64,000 bases of DNA from Plazaster borealis (Eukaryota > Echinodermata > Asteroidea > Forcipulatida > Labidiasteridae): NCBI GenBank assembly GCA_021014325.1, contig CM037469.1:17073701-17137700 (forward strand), written 5' to 3'. The notes under the pieces were generated by a model. The model had not been told where the DNA came from. It did not search any database and saw only the letters and a list, made by a program, of their open reading frames with translations. The translations under genes were made by a program, and so were the position numbers. Each line of letters begins with the position of its first letter. Positions within the stretch are counted from its first letter, which is position 1. Shown here one piece after another: positions 34,301-44,300 of this stretch.

Positions 34301-37300
34301 ACTTATGTAGTAAGTATAGTTAAGGTATCTATCTGGCTGATATTGTTGGAATAATAAAAAAAACAACCAGTAAGTCAACTAAAATGTTAAATTTCTTACT
34401 TTAGGATGTCTTTTCCAACGATGTGTGTTGCTGGCCACAGTCTTGTTTGACCAGGGAATCCACTCACGGTCAGGTAGTTGACCAATGCGTCCAGCCACAC
34501 ATAAATCTGGAAACAACACAGTAGATATCGAAGTAGGAAATATCAGCCCAACATATTTCACTCATAAGACCTGGAGACCTTTAGGTGGCAACAGACATAC
34601 CAGGTTCCTTTTCCATTGTTTATATAGTTCTGAGCATGCACATTTTTCCAGAGAACATTGGATTTACCTGGTAAGTCTGCTGCCACCTAGTGTCCCAAAA
34701 AGTCTCCCATTTAATGAAAAGCAATAGACCATTATCATGCTACCACCAACTTGGTCATGTTCCTTGTATCCAAAAACAGTAGTGAATGCTAGTATTCATT
34801 GTGCAAAAAGGAACCAGACTATTTCTCCTTCCAGCTTTGGTTTGGTTACATTGATTTGAATGGGAGAAAATCAAGATGGCCGCACATTGATAAAGGTCTA
34901 TAAAGCTGTATCAAGGGACAGCCATCTTGTCTGATCTCTCGTTCAAATCAGCTTATAGGTTTTGAGGAGTTTTAACCGAAGAAGTCCTAAATGCCTGGGG
35001 AATTGATAATTAAAATATGAAGGTCAAAGGTAAAGCCAAGCAAATTCAAGCATAAACGCATTCTGAAATCAGAAAGAGAACCAGGGCTCGATTTCACAAA
35101 GAGCTAAGATTGATCTCAAGTGCAAATCGATCTTAGTTGCTAAGCAAAGTGTGACGTCAAAATACAAATCACTATGGCAATACTGACAACTCATCTTAAG
35201 ATGAATCTTATTGCTTTGTGAAATCGGCCCCTGGCACTGTCTCGCTTACTGTTTGAGATGAATCACCAGGGACGGGGATTCCCCACTGTAATCTGTCTCG
35301 CTGTCTTGAGACAGACAGATCTTGTAGGCCATCTTGTACCCACTGACGTACCATGTTGTGAAACTTGGCTGGATGCACCGCTGAGGAAGAGTCAGTCAAG
35401 GATTACGGAATGTCATTCACAGCAGAACAAGTATAAGGCCCAATTTCATAGAGCTGCTTAAGCACAAAAAGAAGCTAGGCACAACAAAATTATGCTTACC
35501 AGAATATGGTTACCAGCCAAACTAGCATGTCACATGTAAAATCTGCGACTGGTATCCTGCTAAGCAGAAATTTGTTAAGCAATATTTTGTGCTGAGGCAG
35601 CTCTATGAAATTTGGCCCAGATAGTTTTAAAAGTCAAAAGCAATCTGGGCCCAATTTCATAGAGCTGCTTAAGCACCAAAATTAGCTAAGCACAACAAAA
35701 TTATGCTTCCAAGAATAAGGTTACCAGCCAAAATACCATTCCACATGTATCGTCTGTGACTGGTATCTGCTCATTTTTGCTCAGCAGAAATTGTTTGAGC
35801 AATAATTGCTGCTTTTAAGCAGCTCTATGAAATTGGGCCCATATGGAAAGATTTGGCTTAACTCTAACCATCTCAAACCCTTCAAATTCCAACGGGATGC
35901 TTTATTTGATTCTGTTGGACTGAGGACTGCTCTATTTATGCTTTACATGGGATTAGGCACACCGCCGTAATCAGATTCCAACAGTTCGGAAGTTGTTTTA
36001 TCATTTAGTGTTGATTTTGTTAGAGTGAGAAAAAGATCCTAGTAAATCACTCATTAATTACCAGATTCATTACACATTTTGCCTCACCCTGATATGTGGG
36101 ACTTGGACAGAACTTGTAGAAGAATAGGTCTCATACTTCAAAACGTAGCTCCGCATACCTTGCAGGAAAAAATACTTTGGGCACTTTGAGACGCCCATCG
36201 GGTGTGATAAAGCGCTATATAAGAACTACGTGTTATTATTATTATTATAGAACTAAAAGAGAAAATAAAATGGACTCTAGCCGAGTCAATGCAAGAAGGT
36301 TGTGAACACTTATATATTATTCAATGATTTGTAAACAAATTGGACAAATTTAATTACTGTCTGAATACTTGTATTAACAGTTCACAGATATTTTGTTGTT
36401 TGAGGGTGAGGTTTTGAATCTCTTACCTCTAGGGTTCTTGTCCAGCCATTCCAGAAGTCTGGTTGAGAAGTCGCTGAGTTTGAACATGTAATTAGTCTCT
36501 GAAGTCCACTCCACTGGATTCCCACTTTCCACTGAGACCTGTTTAGTTATCAGAATGAGGGGAGGAATTCTGACTAACGGGCCGTTCAGAATATTCAATG
36601 ATAACAAATTTCATAATATAATATATACACTGAAGAACAAAGTAATGCCTCAAATGAACCAGATATTTTAGATCAAAGGTATCCAACATCAGTAGTTTTC
36701 AATGGCTTTTCTTGGCTTAAACAAACAACTTTGTAGCTTAATCAGGAATGAAATTTACGGTCTTGGCCAGCTGGTAATTTGTTTTCTTCTTTTTCGTTTG
36801 TTAATAATGTAATTTTTTAACGTGACTATTCTGAATGGCCCGTAATGGCTCGCTGCTTTTTTGGCCGCCATACTTTGGCAGAGTGTAAAATGGCACTTTC
36901 TTTGTTAATCTTAATATAGTCATGTTTGTTAAGACCCACACAAATACTGAGGGTCTTTGCATGGTGCAGAAGGTAAGTGGAAACTAAGCTATGGGTAACA
37001 ACAATAAAAATCTCTTCTCAGAAGAAGTGGAGGTTCTGAGACAAACCAGAGGTTAAATGTCTTGACGTTTGGGTTGGCTCAGTGGTTTGTTCCCTGCCTT
37101 TCACCTCAGTGGGCTCGGGTTCGAATCCCGGACTGAAGCCTTGCATTTGGATTGGGGTTTCAGTCCTTATATGATTGCGTAGGTTTTCCCTATTAGGGGT
37201 TTTCCTCCCACATCTTCTTCTCTGAACAGGTATCTTCAGGCCAACGGGTCACAGTTCTAGTCACTTTTGAGAAAATATTGAAATAATAATGTTTCTTGAG

Positions 37301-40300
37301 GAGACGGACGAACAGAAGATTAACAAAACACACTCTCTGAACGTTGAGACTTATCTTTCCACTCCTTCCTGAAAAAATTTCTTCACTTTGCCTCGGAGGA
37401 AAGATGAAGACTCACCTTGACCTTAGAACCATCTTTGCCGATACCATCCTCCACCTGTTGTGAGCTGAGGAAAGTTTCGTCTGACGTCGAGTACCAGCCT
37501 TCGTATTCCCCTTTGTAGATGAAGCCGTTGTCCTGCAGCGTGGTCTGCAGGGATGTGATGAAATAAAGTATACAGAATTGCTGAGCACAGGGCACAATTT
37601 CACAGAGCTCCATTTTTAGCACAAAAACTAGCTAAGCACAACAATAAGGTTACCGGCCAAACTACCCTGTCACATGTACAACTTATGACTGGTATCCTGC
37701 TCATTTCTGCTTAGCAGAAAATTGTTAAGCAATATTTTTTTCTATGAAATTGGGCCCAAAAGCACTCTGCACTAACTGAAAGTAGAAGCTCAGTACCCGC
37801 ACTTCAGGCAAACAAGTCAAATTTCACAAACATATATACGCACGCGTACATGTCTAAGTTTTATGTTTACTTGCATGTACCGACTATACTACTAGTGCCG
37901 TTTGGTGTGCCGATGATGCGGTGATCGCGCAAGTTGTGGAATGACAGCCAGGTATTTTGAGCAAAAGTAACGTCATTAGTGAAGGTGCTACTTGTAGGTA
38001 CTGCTTACTGTGGAATTTTGCGCATACAGCCCATAGAATCACATGCTTTATACCGTGCCGTAAGGGCAGAATTCTGTGGTAAGCGGCACCATGCAGTTAG
38101 GCCCTAATGGGTTTTTACTGAGCCAAATTTTAACAACATTTATGAATAGCTGCTCTATAAAATTTAGTGTAGAGCAATCTCGATGAAAAGTAAAGTTAAG
38201 CAAAGAAAACAATCAAGTGAGCGTAAGTTCAATGTTGATGTTTTCTTCGCCCGCTATGTCTCTCTAAGATTCTCATGACTGGTCCTATCTTTACGTGTCT
38301 CTGATCTTTGGAACTCATCAACGCCATTCACAAACTCGAAATGTCTTTACCCAGAATGTGTTCACAGCTTTGTGGTGCCTCTTTTCTGTCGTGCGGATGT
38401 AGTCTGTGTACTGTATGTTGCTGGAATTGAAGAGCCTCTGGTAACAAGGGATAATAAAAATACCAATTTAGATACAAATATCATTATATAATATAAACCA
38501 AGCCTTTCTCAGATTCCATTTTTTTGGTGAACAATTTCCTCTTTCTCTTAAGCGTTATTAGTTCAATGGGTGTCGTTTCTAACAATGTTTTATAATGTCA
38601 ACAGCTCTCCAGTGCTCTTTTCTTTACCAAGTACGTTTTAATGGTCATTAATTTTTGAAGTAATTACCAAAGGTATACCCTCTCGTTAAGTTGAGAGGGT
38701 GTTCTCACTTGGTGTATCAACATGCATGCAAAATAACACCTGTGAAAAAAAATTTGGGCTCAATTGGTCATGGAAGTTGCAAGAAAATGAAAAAAAAACC
38801 CTTGTTGTTGTAATTTGTGTGTGCTTTCAGTTAGGAAAAAATAAATCTTGCAAAGTTTTTTATTATTTTTTTTAGAAATTACCTCTTTTAAAAAAATACA
38901 TTACTTCAGAGTTTCTTCTCACAAATGTTTTATACTATCAACAGCTCTCTGTTGCTCGTTACCAAGTAACTTTTTATGCTAATATATATTTTGAGTAATT
39001 ACCAAACGTGTACAGTGCCTTTAAGAGGGCAAGGACATTTTCATTTTGCAAAAGGCACTTTGATTGGAAAATCTTAAGTCTGGTTAATGGGGCGTGCCAA
39101 GGCCAAGACCAGGGCAACAGAGGCCATTGCCTCCATGTAACTCCAGGCCTGCATACATCCCATCAACTTCAAAATAAAAAAACAAATCTCACTCTAAATT
39201 CTTGCGAGACCTCGTCACAGAATTCCAAAGGTTCCTTCCCAGCAAGGGAAGCAGCCTGTTGAACCTTCAGACCGTGCTCATCTGTTCCTGTTGAGAAAAT
39301 CGTCTCTTCCGCTCCAGATATCCGCTGCCATCTGTGATTGCAGTCTGCGATTAAGGCGGAGTAGAGGTGTCCAATGTGAGGAACTGGGTGGTGAGAAGAA
39401 AGAGACTTAAGTTCAGGGAAGGGGTGTCTTGGGGACAGCGCGTCTTGGGGACCGCACGTCTTGGGGATGGGGCGTCTTGGGGACGGCGCGTCTTGGGGAT
39501 GGGGCGCCTTGGGGACGGTGCGTCTTGGGGGCAGGGTGTCTTTGAGATGGGGTTTCTTGGGGATGGGGTGTGAGATTACTCAGTTTCTAGGACACAAGCG
39601 AGATGAGGAATATCCGAGATTTAATCTTATGAGGCAACCACGGATCACCTTGCAGTTGTTCAACAATGGTTAAAGAGGAAGGGAAATGTCAAATTATATT
39701 TTGTGATATTCTCATTTTCCAAAAGATAGAGTCCTCATATGAGTGGGGAAAAAATTACAAGTCTCAAACCTCACGTTAAAATGGTGTAAATTGCCATTGT
39801 ATTCGATACCCTTCCAGTGCAAAATTTGTCAACATCCAAAACATCCTTTGACAACATTCTGAGAAAAATCGGTCTGTACATTTTTGTATGGGGATGTTCT
39901 GGTTCATTTCTGACTTTTTCAGAGCGAAATTTGAAACATGACATCATTGGATTTCAACAACTAATGGGTCTTTACATTCAAAGGAGGAATTTGTCATCAG
40001 TCAAAATGTCAAATTTTAAGACCGTTTTGACTGAATATCATTAAAAGGCCCTGTGTGTGAATTAGTGACTGCGGCTTGATTGTCCCATGAACAAGGGTTG
40101 AAGCCAAGGAGGCCATTGGTGTAACCAATTAGCAACAGCCACAGCCCTTAGCAACAGCCACAGCCGCCAATTTATAATGATAAATGCTTACTATACAAAA
40201 GAGCCAGACAATGATTTCTCTTGCATTCTCACTTCAGTTACATTGAGATCTTGTCTTGTCTGAATTGGCGGCTACAGCTACGGCTACGGCTAGATTTCCA

Positions 40301-40566
40301 CGTCATTATGCGTTGAAGTACAGTACGTCCTTAGCAACACCCTTAGCAACAGTCGTAGCCGTAGCTGTAGCAGCCAATTTGGATATGGTCTGATGAATAC
40401 CTGCATTGACATAAAAGATGGGAGTTGTCAGAAATTCACTTCTACGGAAATTGCTTGATCCGAGAGCTCGGACATTCAGTGATGACCATCCGAGTCTGGC
40501 GTGTCTGGTGATGGATGCAGTGCAGATTTGCCCCAACGTCAGCAACCGCAACGACCCCATAGACAT
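31324..40566 (-). CDS. MARS2: Mitochondrial methionyl-tRNA synthetase (11 exons)
   Basis: Exons in transcript order: 40401-40566, 39193-39383, 38351-38437, 37416-37544, 36427-36538, 35250-35380, 34400-34506, 34042-34141, 32965-33076, 32291-32509, 31324-31700. They total 577 codons including TGA (576 residues; human has 593). All junctions are GT-AG and keep frame. The enzyme charges mitochondrial tRNA-Met. The first about 45 residues are rich in Arg/Ser without acids, a mitochondrial presequence. The class I signature PHIGH starts at about 57, and KMSKS at 341-345 is split across exons 8 and 9. SELAD and [10 protein letters not shown] blocks match MARS2, and no cytosolic GST-like extension is present. 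The start at 40566 (MSMGS) could instead be 40560. It lies head-to-head with MED12. Confidence 0.95.
31788..31972. mobile_element. Family A variant MITE in MARS2 intron 10
   Basis: AGCCCAATTTCACAGGTTAG to GAATTTGGGCCC; the interior GCAGAAATTCTGCGCTTG is palindromic. A shorter relative is at about 37985-38105. Confidence 0.65.
32549..32855. mobile_element. Diverged family B element in MARS2 intron 9
   Basis: Shares GGCAATAAAAACTTACTTGG, CACTTCGAAGTACTGC and TATTCTTCCTGCGTGG with 7262-7595, and its right end CCAAAGGTATACAATCCC with the B termini. TTAA flanks are not preserved. Confidence 0.55.
33222..33330. mobile_element. tRNA-derived SINE relic
   Basis: TTGGTTAGACAACAGGACTT and GGTTTGAATCTGG resemble Pol III A- and B-boxes. 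Relatives occur at 42355-42415 and 55680-55775. Confidence 0.45.
33690..34012. mobile_element. Family B MITE, 29 bp from MARS2 exon 8
   Basis: Ends AGGGATTGTATACGTTTGG and, inverted, AGGGTCTGTATACGTTTAG; TTAA at 33686-33689 and 34013-34016. It occupies most of intron 8. Confidence 0.82.
34725..34902. mobile_element. Family C foldback MITE in MARS2 intron 6
   Basis: TAGACCATTATCATGCTACC faces TTGATAAAGGTCTATA; the interior AAGGAACCAGACTATTT matches the copies at 8709 and 62069. Confidence 0.7.
35091..35840. mobile_element. Cluster of palindromic MITEs in MARS2 introns 5-6
   Basis: 35091-35232 is a foldback element (GGGCTCGATTTCACAAAGAG facing CTTTGTGAAATCGGCCCC) that overlaps the exon 6 donor at 35249. 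Family A copies follow at 35437-35618 and 35647-35840 (GGGCCCAATTTCATAGAGCT ends). Exon 6 (35250-35380) sits between the foldback element and the first family A copy. Confidence 0.7.
36088..36247 (+). mobile_element. SINE 3' fragment in MARS2 intron 5
   Basis: AATAGGTCTCATACTTCAAA, CGCCCATCGGGTGTGATAAA and GCGCTATATAAGAACT followed by (ATT)n. It matches the 3' half of the SINE at 44591-44968. Confidence 0.7.
37070..37270 (+). mobile_element. tRNA-derived SINE (second family)
   Basis: TTGGCTCAGTGG (A-box-like) and GGTTCGAATCC (B-box) with 20-30 nt between, then AGCCTTGCATTTGGATTGGG. An inverted relative is at 59895-60120. Confidence 0.6.
37590..37757. mobile_element. Family A MITE, 46 bp from MARS2 exon 4
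   Basis: GGGCACAATTTCACAGAGCT to TCTATGAAATTGGGCCC; interior GGTTACCGGCCAAACTACC and GACTGGTATCCTGCTC. Confidence 0.75.
38496..39155. mobile_element. Joined B-type and F-type repeats in MARS2 intron 2
   Basis: 38496-38695 resembles the right half of the element at 26374. 38696-39020 resembles a family B copy ending CCAAACGTGTACAGTGCCT next to TTAA. 39020-39155 is a family F repeat (TTTCATTTTGCAAAAGGCAC). They end 37 bp from exon 2. Confidence 0.6.
39425..39572. repeat. 16-bp minisatellite in MARS2 intron 1
   Basis: About nine units of the type CTTGGGGACGGCGCGT with alternating GATGGGGCGT variants. It starts about 40 bp upstream (on the minus strand) of the exon 2 acceptor at 39384, so in the transcript it is a C-rich tract close to the splice site. 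Confidence 0.88.
40103..40385. mobile_element. Foldback MITE next to MARS2 exon 1
   Basis: TTAGCAACAGCCACAGCC at the left faces GGCTACAGCTACGGCTACGG and the inverted GTAGCCGTAGCTGTAGCAGCC at the right. The right end is about 16 bp from the exon 1 donor at 40400. A related unit is at 58371-58490. Confidence 0.7.
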
Positions 40567-41383
40567 TGCACATTGGTCTTAATTACTGCCAAGTCTGCTC
40601 GAGTGCTTGAGTAAGATGCAAGACACTGTGAAAAAGAAATGGTAAAAACTAAAAACTTGACATTAAAATGACTGATAAAATTATGATTTATTAACGTAGT
40701 AATTTAATAGTATGTCTTTCAACAATAAGTCATGTTTAATTAATTTAAAGAGAAGCTTACATTACGACATTTAAGAAGACTATGAATTCAATTAAAAAAA
40801 GACGCTTTTTTTCCAATTTTCTTTTCTTCAATAATTACATCTTTAATATTATGAACATCAGGAAAGTTCTCAATTAATTTCAGAATCTGAGCAAAATGCA
40901 AAAAACTAACATGTTATCATAACTTTCCTTTAAATGATGTAATAATGAAACTGAGTTTGTGAACACACAACTTCCTGCTTTCCACTCCAGTAACCATAAA
41001 ACACCATAACACAAACTTCACTACACACTGATTTTGTCGTCTGCTAAAAAATTAGGTTTATCAAAAATTCTAGCCTCAAAAGATTTGGTTTTTGGCACTG
41101 CTTTGTTCGAAAGAGTTGCAAATACGCATTGAAAATGAAATTACAACCGATATCTAGACACAGTGTTTCGGGTCCGAGAAAGAAGGGAAACTCATAGTCA
41201 TACCAGTGTCATAATTTAAAATAAATTCTTAACAAATTTTTAGTTTTACCTTCTGCCTTCGGGCTCGCCAGCTAGCAGTGTACAAATTTGATCGCTTGGT
41301 GGCAGCATTTCGTTTTCTTCATTAATCGTCGTCGCTTATAACCCGGCTGTTTGTTTCGCAGAGGGGCGAAGGAGACCGTCAAC
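40567..41383. promoter_or_regulatory. Shared MARS2/MED12 bidirectional promoter region
   Basis: The two start codons are 817 bp apart on opposite strands. Around the MED12 start, AACATGGCGGC (41381-41391) fits a YY1 element overlapping the initiator ATG, as in many housekeeping genes. No strong TATA box was found for either gene. Transcription start sites cannot be placed from sequence alone. Confidence 0.6.
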
Positions 41384-44300
41384 ATGGCGGCTTTCGTCCA
41401 TCATGCAAACCGTCCTCTGAAAAGACCGCGATTAGGGGCCCCAGACGTCTATCCACAGGAAGTCAAACAAAAGGAAGTGAGTATCGATATATTAGATATA
41501 TATCTTATTTCATATAAATGTATATTTAGGATATTGTAGGGAGATATTTGGGATACAAAACGGTGTTGTTTTTTCAGTTTCTTTTTCACGGTGAGTTTTT
41601 CAATGTCAATCAATAATGACATGAGTGACAATGCCTTTTTCCCTTTTTAACTTGGGCTTATTTATTTGTGTGTGAAATTGAAAGCGTACTGTGCTCACTT
41701 ATTTTAGACGTAAAGAAGGAATCATTGAAATTAACACCATATTTTAAAAGGACAAGTTGAAGTTCTAACAAAGTTAAACCATAATAACTTCAGTTCCTGT
41801 GTGGCTTTTGTGTTGGCTTTTATTTTTAGTTTTTTTTAGGAGTGCAGTGCATAGCATTAGCACTCGGCCGTCTGAATATGAAATAAAAATGTTTTTTTGG
41901 ATAAAAAACCCCCAAAAGCAATGGTAGCGGAGATTCGAAAGCAGAGCGTGTTGATTGATAATTAGTGGGAGGCAATCCACTGAGCTACGCAACAGTGGTA
42001 ACGAATCCTTACAATTTAATACATTGTCATTTAATCATAATAAATTAATGGGTCGGATAACTCAGTCCTATTTGTGTATGTACCAAAGAGGGCGCTACAA
42101 CTTACAATATTTAGTAAAACTTGGCTGGTAGTGGTACCAGTTATATATCCACTAGTGTTGACCATCAACCAATCATAATATGTGGCTTAAAAATTTGGAG
42201 CTAGAAAAAAGATACCCACCTACCCACCCTTATTTCTTTGTTCGGCCTTACTGGCGATTTTCAAAGTTTTGTTGATAATCTTTACTTGTAGGATGAACTG
42301 ACGGCTACTAACGTAAAACAAGGGTTCAACAACCTTCCCACATTTCAGGATGAGGTATGTATGATCGAGACTCGCAATCACAAGGTTATGGGTTCAACCC
42401 CCCTGTCTGATCACTTTATTATTATAAAATTAATGAACCACAATTCAAAGCATTGGTTTTTTTTATTGTAAGAGATTTCTGTAAATGGCATTATTTGTTT
42501 TTCCTTTCTATTTTTCCTGCAGTATGGCACTGCAAGAACCAGCCACATCAATCCAAACAAGGTAAGTATTGACACAATTCATCTGATGTCATCATCACAA
42601 GGGTTCTCCCCATGCACAAGCTAGTGTATCAGGCTGATACAAGCAATTTGCATGTCGATCCGCGCAAATTTTGGCCGATACGCAAACAATTTTTTAACAT
42701 TTTGTATTTGTTATTTTATAATTTCACAAAAAAACATCAAGACAAAACCATATAGTATGCTCCAGATTGCTTTTAAAACCAAGATAAACACAATTAGAAA
42801 ACATTCCAAAGACCTTGTTTCAATTCAGCGTGCTTCGGCCAAACATCCAAAACCTTTGTTCCAGATTGCCCCACAGTTTTGAAAAACCTGGGGTGAAACC
42901 TGATCACAATAATCTTGGTTGTGCCATTTTTGGATTCTTTGTCGCTGTGCGTAGTGCGCATTTTACGCAACGCAGCGTTTACACGCTTACCTGGTGACTC
43001 CCAAAATGGTGAGCATGGAACAGTTACCGTGTGTGATAAGTGTTTAAGGGGTCAAAACAAAATAAAACAAGTTGCTTTGATTTGGGCCTAATTTCATAAG
43101 CTGTTAAGCAGAGAAAAACTGCTTGGGAAAAGTTCTTTGCAAAGCAAAAATGAGTGGGGTACCAGTCGTAACAATGTAAATTTCATGCATTTTGGCTTGT
43201 AACCTACTTCTGCTGAGCAAGTTTTTTTCTGTGCTTACAGAGTTTATGAAATTAGGTCCTGAAGGATTTGGCTTGCTCAAAAAATCTAAAATTCATCTTA
43301 GACAGTTCCAAGTATTTATTGAAGAGAAAGTTTTAAAGATACAGAAATGAGCTTGAGGACGGCAAAACGATCAACTCCATCTTCCATATTTCACAAAATA
43401 GCATTACGCAGAAAGAAATGTTTGGTGTTAACAATGATAGCTGCTAAAAGTGCTTTGTTGACAAACAAGGTTGTTTATTATTTGTGTGTCTGTTGTCTGT
43501 TTACAGTTCGGTGCCTGCTTCAGCACTCTGGTTGCCGAGAAGCAAAAAGTCAACACGTTTCAAGACTCGGGAAAGAAGAAAATACAGATCTCAAAAGACA
43601 ACTACTGGCTGGTAAGTGTAACATATTGTAATTTGTTTCCTTCCTTAATCCTTCAAAATCTTCTTTAGGAAGTTGTCTGATTGCGTAGGATTGAGGACTG
43701 TACGCCCAAAGAACAATTGCTTATCACTGGGGTCAGGCTAAGCAGATTGGTGTGGAGTGACCATAGAGTGGAGGATAGTGGAGGATTGAGGACTGTAGAC
43801 CCAAATGATAAAACCTACACCAAAGTACATCACAATTCAACAATTATATACACAATGAAAAAGAGAGAGTCATAAAAACAGGAAGAGTCAATTAGGTTTA
43901 AAAAAGTTATCTAATAAAACTACTGTTAAAACTATAGATGGCACTGGGTAGGAAGGAATTGTTTAAACTGTTTGTTTTAAGGACTAGTTGTCGAACCCTA
44001 CCTGATCTATTGGTTACAATCAATGAGTGTAGAGGATGTTTATCACTGGGCCAGGCATACCAATTCTATCCAAGTCCAAACATTTTGGTGTTGAGTGGAC
44101 GACAGTGGAGGATTGAGGTTGCCTCTGGACAAGTTGGCCATGGGAGTAAGCGTTAACTTTGGCTTTGGCTGAACTGGCATCTTCCTGAGTTCTGTTTGTT
44201 TCAGATTGTTATCCTTACATTGTTTTTAATGCCTTCTGTCCATTCTGCAGGTCACACAAACAACCAAGTCGAAAGCAGCAATACAGGCATGGTTTCAGGA

